This document shows positions 17,572 through 25,740 of a stretch of DNA of 64,000 nucleotides, in pieces. The stretch comes from Pseudomonas tolaasii NCPPB 2192. GTDB taxonomy: Bacteria > Pseudomonadota > Gammaproteobacteria > Pseudomonadales > Pseudomonadaceae. The DNA lies in NCBI RefSeq assembly GCF_002813445.1, contig NZ_PHHD01000001.1:1-64000 (forward strand). The letters are read 5' to 3'. The notes below the pieces were generated by a model that saw nothing but the letters and a program-made list of their open reading frames with translations, did not search any database and was not told the DNA's origin. How positions within the stretch are numbered: the stretch's first letter is position 1; every line of letters begins with the position of its first letter. The translations under genes and the position numbers were made by a program.

Positions 17572-18417
17572 TTACCCCTTGACCGCGCCGGCTGTGAGGC
17601 CGCGCACGAAATACTTGCCTGCGATCACATAGACCAGCAGGGTCGGCAGCCCGGCGATCATCGCCGCCGCCATATCCACGTTATATTCCTTGGCCCCGGT
17701 GCTGGTGTTGACCAGGTTGTTCAGCGCCACCGTGATGGGCTGGGAGTCGCCGCTGGAAAACACCACACCGAACAGGAAGTCGTTCCAGATCTGGGTGAAC
17801 TGCCAGATCAGGCAAACCATGATGATCGGCGTCGACATCGGCAGAATGATCTGACGGAAGATGGTGAAGAATCCCGCACCGTCCAAACGTGCGGCCTTGA
17901 TCAGCGCATCCGGAATGCTCACGTAATAGTTACGGAAAAACAGTGTAGTAAACGCCAGCCCGTAGACCACGTGCACAAACACCAGGCCTGTGGTGGTACT
18001 GGCCAGGCCCATTTTGCCGAGGGTGAACGACGCGGGCAGCAGTACGGTCTGGAACGGCAGGAAGCAGCCGAACAGCAGCAGGCCAAAGAACAACTGCGAG
18101 CCTTTGAAGCGCCAGAACGACAGCACATAGCCGTTCAATGCGCCGATGGCGGTAGAGATCAGCACCGCCGGAACGGTGATCTTGATCGAGTTCCAGAAGT
18201 AACCATCCACCGTGGCCCAGGCCTTTACCCAGCCGATGCCGGTGACCACGGTCGGCCAGCTCAGCAGGTTGCCGGTGCTGATGTCTTCCGGGGTCTTGAA
18301 GCTGGTGAGCAACATCACCACCAGCGGCACCAGGTACAACAGCACCGCGAGGATCAGCACCGCGTAGATCGCGATGCGGCTCAGGCTGATGCCAGGTTTG
18401 GAAGCGAGACTAGTCAT
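17572..18417 (-). CDS. gtsC: Glucose ABC transporter permease GtsC
   Basis: A 281-residue inner-membrane permease of the MalG type with six predicted helices. The ATPase-coupling EAA loop is recognisable (DALIKAARLDGAGFFTIFRQ, ILP). It pairs with GtsB to form the channel for GtsA-bound glucose. It overlaps gtsB by eight bases (18410-18417). Confidence 0.92.
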   Translation of the reverse strand: MTSLASKPGISLSRIAIYAVLILAVLLYLVPLVVMLLTSFKTPEDISTGNLLSWPTVVTGIGWVKAWATVDGYFWNSIKITVPAVLISTAIGALNGYVLSFWRFKGSQLFFGLLLFGCFLPFQTVLLPASFTLGKMGLASTTTGLVFVHVVYGLAFTTLFFRNYYVSIPDALIKAARLDGAGFFTIFRQIILPMSTPIIMVCLIWQFTQIWNDFLFGVVFSSGDSQPITVALNNLVNTSTGAKEYNVDMAAAMIAGLPTLLVYVIAGKYFVRGLTAGAVKG

Positions 18418-19318
18418 TACGCTTGGTCCTCAGCTCGGAGTACAGGTAAGGCACGATGATCGCGAGGATCGCACCGAGCATCAGGATTGCACTGGCCGAG
18501 CCCATGCCCATCTGGCCGCGACTGAAGGTGAACGAGTACATGAACATCGCCGGCAGGTCGGACGAGTAGCCCGGGCCGCCAGCCGTCATGGCCGCCACCA
18601 GGTCGAAGCTCTTGATGGCGATGTGCGCCAGGATCATCACCGCACTGAAGAACACCGGGCGCAGGCTGGGCAGCACCACGCTCCAGTAGATGCGCGGCAG
18701 GCTCGCGCCGTCGATCTGGGCGGCACGGATGATCGATTGGTCGACACCGCGCAGGCCGGCGAGGAACATCGCCATGATGAAGCCCGAGGCTTGCCACACG
18801 GCGGCAATCACCAGGCAGTACACCACGCGGTCCGGGTCGATCAGCCAGTCGAGACGGAAGCCTTCCCAGCCCCAGTCCCGCAGAAGTTTGTCCAGGCCCA
18901 TGCCCGGGTTGAGCAGCCATTTCCACGCGGTACCGGTCACGATCATCGAGAGCGCCATCGGGTACAGGTAAATGGTGCGGATAAAGCCTTCACGACGGAT
19001 TTTCTGGTCGAGAAAAATCGCCAGCGTCACGCCGATCACCAGGGTGATGCCGATAAACATCCCGCCGAATACCGCCAGGTTCTTGCTCGCCACCCACCAG
19101 CGGTCGTTGTCGAACAACCGGGCGTATTGCGCAAGACCGGCCCATTTGTAGCTGGGCAGGAAGGTGGAGTTGGTGAACGACAGAACGAACGTCCACAGGA
19201 TGTAGCCGTAAAAGCCCACCAGAACGATGAACATGCTCGGCGCCAGCACCAGTTTTGGGAGCCAGCGCTGCAGTGCGTCGAACGGCGAGGCCTTGCTGAA
19301 CACAGCAACAGAACTCAT
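18410..19318 (-). CDS. gtsB: Glucose ABC transporter permease GtsB
   Basis: A 302-residue inner-membrane permease of the MalF/UgpA type with an N-terminal cytoplasmic stretch and about six helices. The EAA loop is QSIIRAAQIDGASLPRIYWS. It is separated from gtsA by 92 bases containing a strong hairpin, which may make the binding protein more abundant than the membrane components. Confidence 0.92.
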   Translation of the reverse strand: MSSVAVFSKASPFDALQRWLPKLVLAPSMFIVLVGFYGYILWTFVLSFTNSTFLPSYKWAGLAQYARLFDNDRWWVASKNLAVFGGMFIGITLVIGVTLAIFLDQKIRREGFIRTIYLYPMALSMIVTGTAWKWLLNPGMGLDKLLRDWGWEGFRLDWLIDPDRVVYCLVIAAVWQASGFIMAMFLAGLRGVDQSIIRAAQIDGASLPRIYWSVVLPSLRPVFFSAVMILAHIAIKSFDLVAAMTAGGPGYSSDLPAMFMYSFTFSRGQMGMGSASAILMLGAILAIIVPYLYSELRTKRND

Positions 19319-19358
19319 GGGAAAATCCAGTACAGGGAAAAAGGACTACAGGAGCATG

Positions 19359-19393
19359 CCTTGTGAGGGGTCAGGGGGTTTCCCCTCACAAGG
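19359..19393. promoter_or_regulatory. Intercistronic hairpin between gtsA and gtsB
   Basis: A perfect 12-bp inverted repeat, CCTTGTGAGGGG / CCCCTCACAAGG, with an 11-base loop and no T-run. Such stems after binding-protein genes commonly protect the upstream message or attenuate read-through. Confidence 0.7.
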
Positions 19394-19410
19394 ACCAGCA
19401 GTGCTAACCG

Positions 19411-20697
19411 TTACTTGGCAGACTTGATCGCGGCACCGAGTTTCTTGGCGGTGTCGGCCGGGTCGGCTTTCGGGTCGTTGATGTAGTTGGTCACGACATC
19501 AAAGAACGCACCTTGTACGGCCAGGGTGGTGGCCATGTTGTGCGCCATGCTTGGTTGCAGGCCGCCGGTCTTGGCGTCAGCCAGGAAGTCCTTGGCAGCG
19601 GTCTGGGCGCAGGAGTCAAAGCCGTACGAGTCCATTTTCTGCAGCATGTCGGTCCGCACCGGGATCGAGCCCTTGTTGATGCTGAAGACTTTCTGGAAGT
19701 TTTCACCCAGCACGACTTTGGCGATGTCCTGCTGACCGGCAGCAGTGCCTTTGTCTTTCTGCTTGAACACCGCCAGGGAGTCGATGTTGTAGGTGAAGGC
19801 TTTGTCGGTGCCCGGGAAGGCTACGCACTCGTAGTCTTTGCCGGCGACTTTCTTGGCGGCAGTCCACTCGGACTTGGCCCAGTCACCCATGATTTGCATG
19901 CCGGCCTTGCCATTGATGACCTTGCCGGCTTCGAGGTTCCAGTCCTGGCCTTTGCCGTCGACGTCCATGTAGGTCGCGACTTTCTTCAGCTCAGTCAGGG
20001 CCTTGACCATTTCAGGGCCGGTCAGGGCGGCGTTGTCCAGGTCAACCAGGGCTTTCTTGTAGCCGTCCGCACCCATCACCGACAGGACGACGGCTTCGAA
20101 GACAGTGCTGTCCTGCCAAGGCTGGCCACCGTGGGCGAGCGGAATGAAGCCCGCGGCCTTGAGCTTGTCGCCGGCTGCGTAGAATTCTTCGAGGGTGGTC
20201 GGGTTCTTGGTGATACCGGCTTTCTTGAAGACTTCCGGGTTGATCCACAGCCAGTTCACGCGGTGGATGTTGACCGGTACGGCAACGTAATTGCCTTCGT
20301 ACTTCACGGTGTCGGAGACTTTCTTGTCGAGCAGGGAATCCCACTTCTCTTCTTTGGCGACGTCTTTGAGTACGTCGGTGTCGAGCAGGCCGGTCGACGC
20401 CCATTCCTGGATGTCCGGGCCTTTGATCTGGGCAACGCCTGGCGGGTTGCCAGCCACTGCGCGGCTTTTCAGCACGGTCATGGCCGTGGCGCCACCGCCG
20501 CCGGCTACAGCACCGTCTTTCCAGACGAAGCCGTCTTTTTCAACTTGAGCCTTCAGTACATCTACAGCCGCTTTTTCACCGCCGGAGGTCCACCAATGCA
20601 CCACTTCAACCGTCCCTTTTGAGTCGGCGGCAAATGCACTGAGGGGAAACAACGAGGCAATGGAAATAGCAACGGCGAGGCGATTAATCGCGTTCAT
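19411..20697 (-). CDS. gtsA: Periplasmic glucose-binding protein GtsA
   Basis: A 428-residue type-1 extracellular solute-binding protein with signal peptide (MNAINRLAVAISIASLFPLS, cleavage near AFA-AD) and the mature start KGTVEVVHWWTSGGE typical of glucose/mannose binders of this class. It captures sugars in the periplasm for GtsBCD. First gene of the operon. Upstream it shares a 20-bp palindrome with the promoter of the adjacent AGE isomerase gene, and its leader carries an A-rich Crc motif. Confidence 0.94.
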   Translation of the reverse strand: MNAINRLAVAISIASLFPLSAFAADSKGTVEVVHWWTSGGEKAAVDVLKAQVEKDGFVWKDGAVAGGGGATAMTVLKSRAVAGNPPGVAQIKGPDIQEWASTGLLDTDVLKDVAKEEKWDSLLDKKVSDTVKYEGNYVAVPVNIHRVNWLWINPEVFKKAGITKNPTTLEEFYAAGDKLKAAGFIPLAHGGQPWQDSTVFEAVVLSVMGADGYKKALVDLDNAALTGPEMVKALTELKKVATYMDVDGKGQDWNLEAGKVINGKAGMQIMGDWAKSEWTAAKKVAGKDYECVAFPGTDKAFTYNIDSLAVFKQKDKGTAAGQQDIAKVVLGENFQKVFSINKGSIPVRTDMLQKMDSYGFDSCAQTAAKDFLADAKTGGLQPSMAHNMATTLAVQGAFFDVVTNYINDPKADPADTAKKLGAAIKSAK

Positions 20698-20708
20698 CTG
20701 AGTACCTT

Positions 20709-20719
20709 TTCTTGTTGTT
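20709..20719 (-). promoter_or_regulatory. Crc/Hfq-type CA motif in the gtsA leader
   Basis: The minus strand reads AACAACAAGAA immediately upstream of the AAAAGG ribosome binding site, placing an Hfq-Crc target where it would block ribosome loading. Confidence 0.5.
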
Positions 20720-20798
20720 ATGCATGCAAGTCTGGAGCTTGCGCTGCACGGAGTTTAAACAGGGATATTTGGGCCGCAGGTAACAAAGGGACGCACAA

Positions 20799-20818
20799 AT
20801 GTCACCACTTAGTGACAT
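20799..20818. promoter_or_regulatory. Palindromic operator candidate upstream of gtsA
   Basis: ATGTCACCACTTAGTGACAT, a 7-bp arm palindrome (ATGTCAC-N6-GTGACAT) about 100-120 bases before the gtsA start. It overlaps the stop codon (20802-20804) of the AGE gene. A near-identical copy lies upstream of the AGE gene itself. Confidence 0.65.
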
Positions 20819-22061
20819 AGCAGCCGCGACCCAAGGCGCTGGTCATGCTGGGAGACAAGGGTAGCGCAGGCAGCACCACCGCTTGCCAGGCATGGTACAG
20901 GTCTGGCTTGCCACCCCAGATTTTGCTGCTGGGCCGGTTTTGCGGGCTCAGTTCGTGGTGCCAACTGCCATGAACCCGGTCGATGAAGCGGGTTTCGCAG
21001 AACTCCCAGAAGCGGCGATACCAGGTTTCGTAATGCAGCTCACCTGTGCGTTTGAGCAAGGCCTGGGCGGCAGCGCTGGCTTCGGCGTGAGTCCAGTGCA
21101 GGCGCTCGCGCACCACGGGCTGGTGGTTCCAGTCCAGGGTGTAGACGATGCCGGGGGCACCGTCCACGGCCCAGGCGTATTCACAGGCGCTGGCGAACAG
21201 GCCTTTGGCGTCGTTCACCAGCCAGTCCGGCGTGGGTAGCCCGGCTTGCAAACGCGCGGCTTCCAGGTGCAGCACCAGCCGCGCCCATTCAAAACCGTGG
21301 CCGGGGGTGATGCCATAAGGGCGGAAGCCGTCGGCCGGGTTGTCTTCGTTGTAACCGAGCAGGGGCTTCCACTGGGTGTCGAAATGCTCGATGACCATGA
21401 ACTGGTTGGCGGCAGCGTGATGGTGGATAACGCGTTCGACAATGCGCAATGCACGGTCCAGCCAGCGCGTGTCGCCCGTCACATCCGCCAGCGCGAGGAA
21501 GGCTTCGGTGGCGTGCATGTTGCTGTTGGCGCCACGGTAGGCTTCAACGCCGGTCCAGTCCCGGGCGAAGGATTCGAGCATCACGCCCTCTTCTTCGCTC
21601 CAGAAAAACTGGTCAATGATGTGGATCGCGTCGTTCAACAGGTTTTGCGCACCGGGCGCCCCCGCCACCACTGCCGAGCTGGCGGCCAGGGCCACGAACG
21701 CATGCAGATAGGCAGCCTTGCCACTGTTGCCATCCAGGGCGTTCGGCGCGGCGAACCAGCCGCCGTGCTCGCTATCACGCAAAGGGCCACTGAGCGCGGC
21801 AACCCCGTGCTCGACCAGCTCGGCATAGCCCGGCAGCCCCATGGCGTGGGCCATGGCAAAGCTGTGGGTCATGCGGGCGGTGTTCATGGTTTCGGCGTGG
21901 GCTTCGGCCGGCAGTTGGCCTTTGTCGTCCAGGTTGCCGAAGCCGTCGGGCAGTTGCGAGGCTTTGGCGAATGCCAACAGGCGCTGACCTTCGGCGGCAA
22001 GCCAGGCGTGATGGGCAGGTGCATTCAGCCAGCTGCTGGCAGGCAGTGGTTGCGTGGTCAT
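20802..22061 (-). CDS. AGE-family sugar epimerase/isomerase (candidate D-mannose isomerase)
   Basis: A 419-residue (alpha/alpha)6-barrel enzyme of the N-acylglucosamine 2-epimerase superfamily. Conserved pocket segments are ARMTHSFAMAHAMG, ANSNMHATEAFLALADVTGD, GITPGHGFEWARL, WTHAEASAAA and KIWGGKPDLYHAWQAV. Members act on mannose, glucose/fructose, cellobiose or N-acylglucosamine. Beside a glucose/mannose importer, interconversion of mannose and fructose is the likeliest activity, but this is inference. In P. putida the corresponding place upstream of gtsA holds edd-glk-gltR-gltS, which are absent here. Its own promoter carries the same palindrome as gtsA. Confidence 0.82.
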   Translation of the reverse strand: MTTQPLPASSWLNAPAHHAWLAAEGQRLLAFAKASQLPDGFGNLDDKGQLPAEAHAETMNTARMTHSFAMAHAMGLPGYAELVEHGVAALSGPLRDSEHGGWFAAPNALDGNSGKAAYLHAFVALAASSAVVAGAPGAQNLLNDAIHIIDQFFWSEEEGVMLESFARDWTGVEAYRGANSNMHATEAFLALADVTGDTRWLDRALRIVERVIHHHAAANQFMVIEHFDTQWKPLLGYNEDNPADGFRPYGITPGHGFEWARLVLHLEAARLQAGLPTPDWLVNDAKGLFASACEYAWAVDGAPGIVYTLDWNHQPVVRERLHWTHAEASAAAQALLKRTGELHYETWYRRFWEFCETRFIDRVHGSWHHELSPQNRPSSKIWGGKPDLYHAWQAVVLPALPLSPSMTSALGRGCYVTKW

Positions 22062-22070
22062 GGGTGGCCC

Positions 22071-22080
22071 TTATTATTTT
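22071..22080 (-). promoter_or_regulatory. Crc/Hfq-type motif before the AGE isomerase gene
   Basis: The minus strand reads AAAATAATAA just before GGGCC and the ATG at 22061. It matches AAnAAnAA and would overlap the ribosome entry site. Confidence 0.45.
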
Positions 22081-22142
22081 TTATGGGATGACCGGAGTCT
22101 AAACAAGGGCGGGGTGGGGGCAAGTAACGAAGCGGAGGGGAA

Positions 22143-22162
22143 ATGTCACCACCTTGTGACAT
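22143..22162. promoter_or_regulatory. Palindromic operator candidate upstream of the AGE isomerase gene
   Basis: ATGTCACCACCTTGTGACAT, identical in both arms to the gtsA site and 82-101 bases upstream of the ATG. Similar TCGTTAC and TTTAgACTCCG blocks follow downstream in both promoters. Confidence 0.65.
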
Positions 22163-22205
22163 TCCTTGAAAGCGACTCTTTTTATGAGCTGGCCAGGATC
22201 TAAAT

Positions 22206-22292
22206 TGTGGGAGCTGGCTTGCGTGCGATGGCATCACCTCGGTGTGTCAGTTACACCGCGGTGATGCCATCGCAGGCAAGCCAGCTCCCACA
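22206..22292. repeat. REP doublet (REPIN)
   Basis: TGTGGGAGCTGGCTTGCGTG and an inverted partner, between the AGE gene promoter and the coiled-coil protein gene. Confidence 0.9.
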
Positions 22293-22316
22293 TTTATCCG
22301 AGTCGCTCAGGCGCGG

Positions 22317-23162
22317 TCACTGACCCAGTGGCGTAATGGTCGCCGGCGCGTTGAGCCGCTGATTCAGGTTCTGCACCTGGCTCTGCAAGGTGGTGATGTT
22401 GCGCGTGGTCTGGATGCGGAACACGTCGAACTCCTTGTTGGTCGGCGCATCGCTGTTGGCAGGTTGGTTGTCTTGCGCGCTTTTGAGCACGACCAGGTCC
22501 TGTTCAAGACGCGCGATGGCGGCGCTCGGGTTGCCCTGTTTTTTAAGTGCCGCGACGTCGGCGGCCAAGTCCTTGATTTCGGCATCGCGCTTGCCCGAAT
22601 CCCCTTGCGCAGCCTTGAGGGTAGCGACGGCATCGGTCAATGCCTGCACCTGGCCTTGAAGCTTGGCATTGGCGTTGGACAGGTCAGTGGTGCTGGCGCT
22701 CATCTGGGCCAGGCGCTGGTCAAGCTCGGTCGCCTGGCCCGCCACGCCGACCTGCTGCTTGCCCTGCTCCAGCAACTGGGTTTCCAGCGCCTTGATCTGC
22801 AGTTTCAGCGCTTCGCTGCCGTTGTTCACATTGGCCTCGCTGGCCACCACCTTGCCGGAAATATCCTGCAGGCGCCCCGCCGCTTCTTCGCTGATGCGCG
22901 CAAAACTTTCCTGAGTGGCGACCAATTGCTGGCCCATCAGGGAAATCTGTTGGAAGCTCCACCACGCCAGGCCCGCGAAGGCGATCAGCAGCGCGCCGAC
23001 CAATGCCCACAGCGGGCCGGTACTGGCGCTCTTGACCCTGACCACCGGCGTGCTGCGTGAACGCACGGAGGTGGCGGGCGTCGGCTCGAAATCATCATCG
23101 TCCCCAACGTCGGCGCGCAGGCCGGGAACGTTGTCGAAATCGTCTTTAGCATCGTTACGCAT
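22317..23162 (-). CDS. Single-pass inner membrane protein with periplasmic coiled coil
   Basis: A 281-residue protein with an acidic, Ser/Thr/Pro-rich cytoplasmic N-terminus (residues 1-50) and one membrane helix (PLWALVGALLIAFAGLAWW, about 50-70). A long heptad-rich region follows to about residue 260 (LKLQIKALETQLLEQGKQQV, LQGQVQALTDAVATLKAA). No enzymatic motif is visible. The topology suggests a scaffold or envelope-spanning linker. It starts at 23162 behind AGGA. It is on the same strand as the NAD-dependent dehydrogenase gene, 127 bases apart; no functional link is evident. Confidence 0.65.
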   Translation of the reverse strand: MRNDAKDDFDNVPGLRADVGDDDDFEPTPATSVRSRSTPVVRVKSASTGPLWALVGALLIAFAGLAWWSFQQISLMGQQLVATQESFARISEEAAGRLQDISGKVVASEANVNNGSEALKLQIKALETQLLEQGKQQVGVAGQATELDQRLAQMSASTTDLSNANAKLQGQVQALTDAVATLKAAQGDSGKRDAEIKDLAADVAALKKQGNPSAAIARLEQDLVVLKSAQDNQPANSDAPTNKEFDVFRIQTTRNITTLQSQVQNLNQRLNAPATITPLGQ

Positions 23163-23289
23163 GAATCAATCCTGAATCAATGAGATGGCTACCTGGAACG
23201 CCGAGCGATCGGAGTATAAACCGCGTTCGCGCCGCACAGATCGACCCGGAACCGCGAATTCGGTTCCCGATGTGTTGCCTGTTGTGACC

Positions 23290-24288
23290 TTACCGGAACG
23301 CCGGATCCTGGGCTTTCCACCAGCTGCAAAACTCGTCGAGAGCCGTCCACAGGCTGACCTTGGGCTCGTAGTCGAGATAATGCCTCGCCCGGCTGATGTC
23401 GAGGGTGAAATCTTTGTTCATGACCTGCATGCCCAACCGCGACAGCGCAGGTTCCGGACGCCCCGGCCACATGGCGCAGAATGCCTCGTTCAGGGCTGCC
23501 ACGCTGTAGGACAAACCGTAGGACCGGTACCGCGTGACCTGCGGCATGCCCATCTGGCGCATCACGTAGTTCACTACATCCCACACCGGCACCGGCGTGC
23601 CGTTGCTGATGTTGTAGGCCTTGCCCAGTGCGGAGCCGGTGGCCAGCAAACCGCTGAGCAAGGCTTCGTTGAGGTTGTGCACGCTGGTGAAGTCGACCTT
23701 GTTCAGGCCGTCGCCGACGATGGCTAGGCGGTTCTTGCGCTGCATCTTCAGCAGGCGCGGAAAGATGCTCATGTCGCCGGCGCCGGTGACGAAACGCGGG
23801 CGCAGGGCCAGCACTTCCAGGCCGAACTCCTGGGCACCAAAGACCTTCTGTTCCGACAGGTACTTGGTCGCGGCATAAGGATGCTTGAAGCGCTTGGGCA
23901 CTTGCTCTTCCGTCAGGCCCAAATGATCGCGGCCGTCAAAATAGATCGACGGCGACGACAGGTGCACCAGGCGCCCGACCCGTTGCTTCAGGCAGGCCTC
24001 GACGACATTTTCAGTCACCAGCACATTGCCTTGATGGAAGTCCTGGTACTTGCCCCACAGCCCGACGGAGCCGGCGCAATGCACCACGGCTTCGACGTCG
24101 CGGCACAGCTCGCGCACCAGGTCGGCATCATTCAAGTCACCCTGGATAAACTCGGCGCCGCGCCGTATCAGGTGCTCCACACCTTCGGCGCGCCGCCCGT
24201 TGACCCGTACGTCCAAACCCTGCTCCAGGGCGAAACGCGCAAAGCGCCCGCCAATGAAGCCGCTTGCGCCGGTGACCAGAATTTTCAT
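23290..24288 (-). CDS. NAD(P)-dependent epimerase/dehydratase (extended SDR, 3-beta-HSD-like)
   Basis: A 332-residue extended short-chain dehydrogenase. Rossmann motif GASGFIGGRF at residues 7-16, NADP/NAD discrimination region after GRRAEG, catalytic SSPS (about 111-114) and Tyr138-x3-Lys142 (YAATK). The C-terminal half is the substrate domain. Relatives act on sterols, sugars or flavonoid-like ketones, so the substrate cannot be assigned. The start at 24288 has a weak GGGG site. The ArgP gene begins upstream on the same strand but is probably separate. Confidence 0.8.
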   Translation of the reverse strand: MKILVTGASGFIGGRFARFALEQGLDVRVNGRRAEGVEHLIRRGAEFIQGDLNDADLVRELCRDVEAVVHCAGSVGLWGKYQDFHQGNVLVTENVVEACLKQRVGRLVHLSSPSIYFDGRDHLGLTEEQVPKRFKHPYAATKYLSEQKVFGAQEFGLEVLALRPRFVTGAGDMSIFPRLLKMQRKNRLAIVGDGLNKVDFTSVHNLNEALLSGLLATGSALGKAYNISNGTPVPVWDVVNYVMRQMGMPQVTRYRSYGLSYSVAALNEAFCAMWPGRPEPALSRLGMQVMNKDFTLDISRARHYLDYEPKVSLWTALDEFCSWWKAQDPAFR

Positions 24289-24340
24289 TTGTTACCCCAT
24301 GTTCTTTCGTTTTTCATCGCTGTTGCCTTGACGCCCGCCG

Positions 24341-25234
24341 TCACTCCAACGGCACCAACCATTGGCCACAGGCCTGGGCCAGATGGTCGGTCAACAGCCC
24401 CAGCAACTGCCCGCCACTGCGCCAATGATGCCAGTACAACGGCACGTCGATGGGCTTATCTGGCAATAACTCGACCAATACGCCCTTCTCGAGCTGGTCG
24501 CGCACCTGCAACTCCGGCACCAAACCCCAGCCGAGCCCGGCTTCCGTCAGGCGGATAAAGCCTTCGGACGACGGGCACAAATGGTGTTCGAAACCGCCGT
24601 CCACTCCTAGAGACGCCAGGTAGCGGTGCTGCAGGAAATCATCCGGGCCGAAAACCAGTGCCGGCGTGCGCGCCAATTGATCGGCACGCACGCCATCGGG
24701 GAAGTGCCGGGCAATAAAGGCGGGGCTGGCCAGTGCCCGATAACGCATGGCCCCGAGCAACAGGCTGCGCGCGCCGGCCACGGGCCGTTCACTGGCGCAA
24801 ATACAGGCCGCCACCTCACCGGCACGCATGCGTTTGAGGCCCACAGTCTGGTCTTCCACCACCAGGTCCAGCAGCAAGTGCTGGTCGGCGCAAAAACCGC
24901 TGACGGCCTCGGCCCACCAGGTGGCCAGGCTATCGGCGTTCAGGGCGATGCGCAGACGTTCGGGCATGCCCTCTTCGTCCAGCGCAGGCACCTGGCTCTG
25001 CAGGTCGCGCTCCAACAGCCGCACCTGTTGCACATGGTTGAGCAGGCGGCGGCCAATATCAGTGGGCGTCGGCGGCGTGGCGCGTACCAGCACCGGCTGG
25101 CCGATGCGAGCCTCCAGCAGCTTGATGCGCTGGGAAATCGCCGACTGGGACAGGCCCAGCACTTGGGCACCGCGCTCGAACCCGGCTTGTTCCACCACCG
25201 CCGCCAGCGCAGAGAGCAATTTATAGTCGAACAT
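24341..25234 (-). CDS. argP: LysR-family regulator ArgP
   Basis: A 297-residue LysR protein. The N-terminal winged HTH includes LLSALAAVVEQAGFERGAQV and LSQSAISQRIKLLEARIGQP; the effector domain follows. In enterobacteria ArgP (IciA) activates the arginine exporter argO in response to arginine and lysine. Here an argO-like gene is divergently placed two genes away, supporting the name. The start at 25234 (MFDYKLLSAL) matches the family; the reading frame is open further upstream but without support. Confidence 0.9.
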   Translation of the reverse strand: MFDYKLLSALAAVVEQAGFERGAQVLGLSQSAISQRIKLLEARIGQPVLVRATPPTPTDIGRRLLNHVQQVRLLERDLQSQVPALDEEGMPERLRIALNADSLATWWAEAVSGFCADQHLLLDLVVEDQTVGLKRMRAGEVAACICASERPVAGARSLLLGAMRYRALASPAFIARHFPDGVRADQLARTPALVFGPDDFLQHRYLASLGVDGGFEHHLCPSSEGFIRLTEAGLGWGLVPELQVRDQLEKGVLVELLPDKPIDVPLYWHHWRSGGQLLGLLTDHLAQACGQWLVPLE

Positions 25235-25333
25235 CAGTTTCTCTAATGAGCGATCAGTAATATTGGTTTTTCTTATACAGCGAAGGCCTTGAGAATGGCC
25301 AGCATTGCTTCTCTCTTTATAAGGAAACTTCGT

Positions 25334-25735
25334 ATGGCTGGCGAAACCGCCCTGGCGACCCTGCTGCGCAGCATGAGCCCGCAGTTGAATGAGGGCGACT
25401 ACGTGTTCTGCACTTTGCCCGACAATCGCATTCCACCAGGCTGCGATGTGATCGGCAGTTTTCGCGAGCGGGAAGGCCTGACGCTGATTGTCGAGCGCCA
25501 ACAAGCCGAACAGGCAGGCCTGGCCTTCGACTACGTGGCGGCCTGGATCACCCTAAACGTGCATTCGGCCCTGGAAGCCGTGGGCCTTACCGCGGCGTTC
25601 GCCAGCGCGTTGGGCAGCGCCGGCATCAGTTGCAACGTGATCGCCGGCTATTACCACGACCATCTGTTTGTCGGCCGCGCCGATGCCCAACGCGCCATGG
25701 ATGTTTTGCGGCACCTGGCAGCCAACGCGGAGTAA
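25334..25735 (+). CDS. ACT-domain protein, unknown role
   Basis: A 133-residue protein. Residues 5-60 and 65-130 form two ACT-like halves (ALATLLRSMSPQLNEGDYVF, LEAVGLTAAFASALGSAGIS, then CNVIAGYYHDHLFV). Such stand-alone proteins are thought to bind amino acids. The start at 25334 has AAGGA. It is five bases upstream of the argO gene and clearly cotranscribed, so an arginine- or lysine-sensing role is plausible but unproven. Confidence 0.75.
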   Translation: MAGETALATLLRSMSPQLNEGDYVFCTLPDNRIPPGCDVIGSFREREGLTLIVERQQAEQAGLAFDYVAAWITLNVHSALEAVGLTAAFASALGSAGISCNVIAGYYHDHLFVGRADAQRAMDVLRHLAANAE

Positions 25736-25740
25736 GGCTT

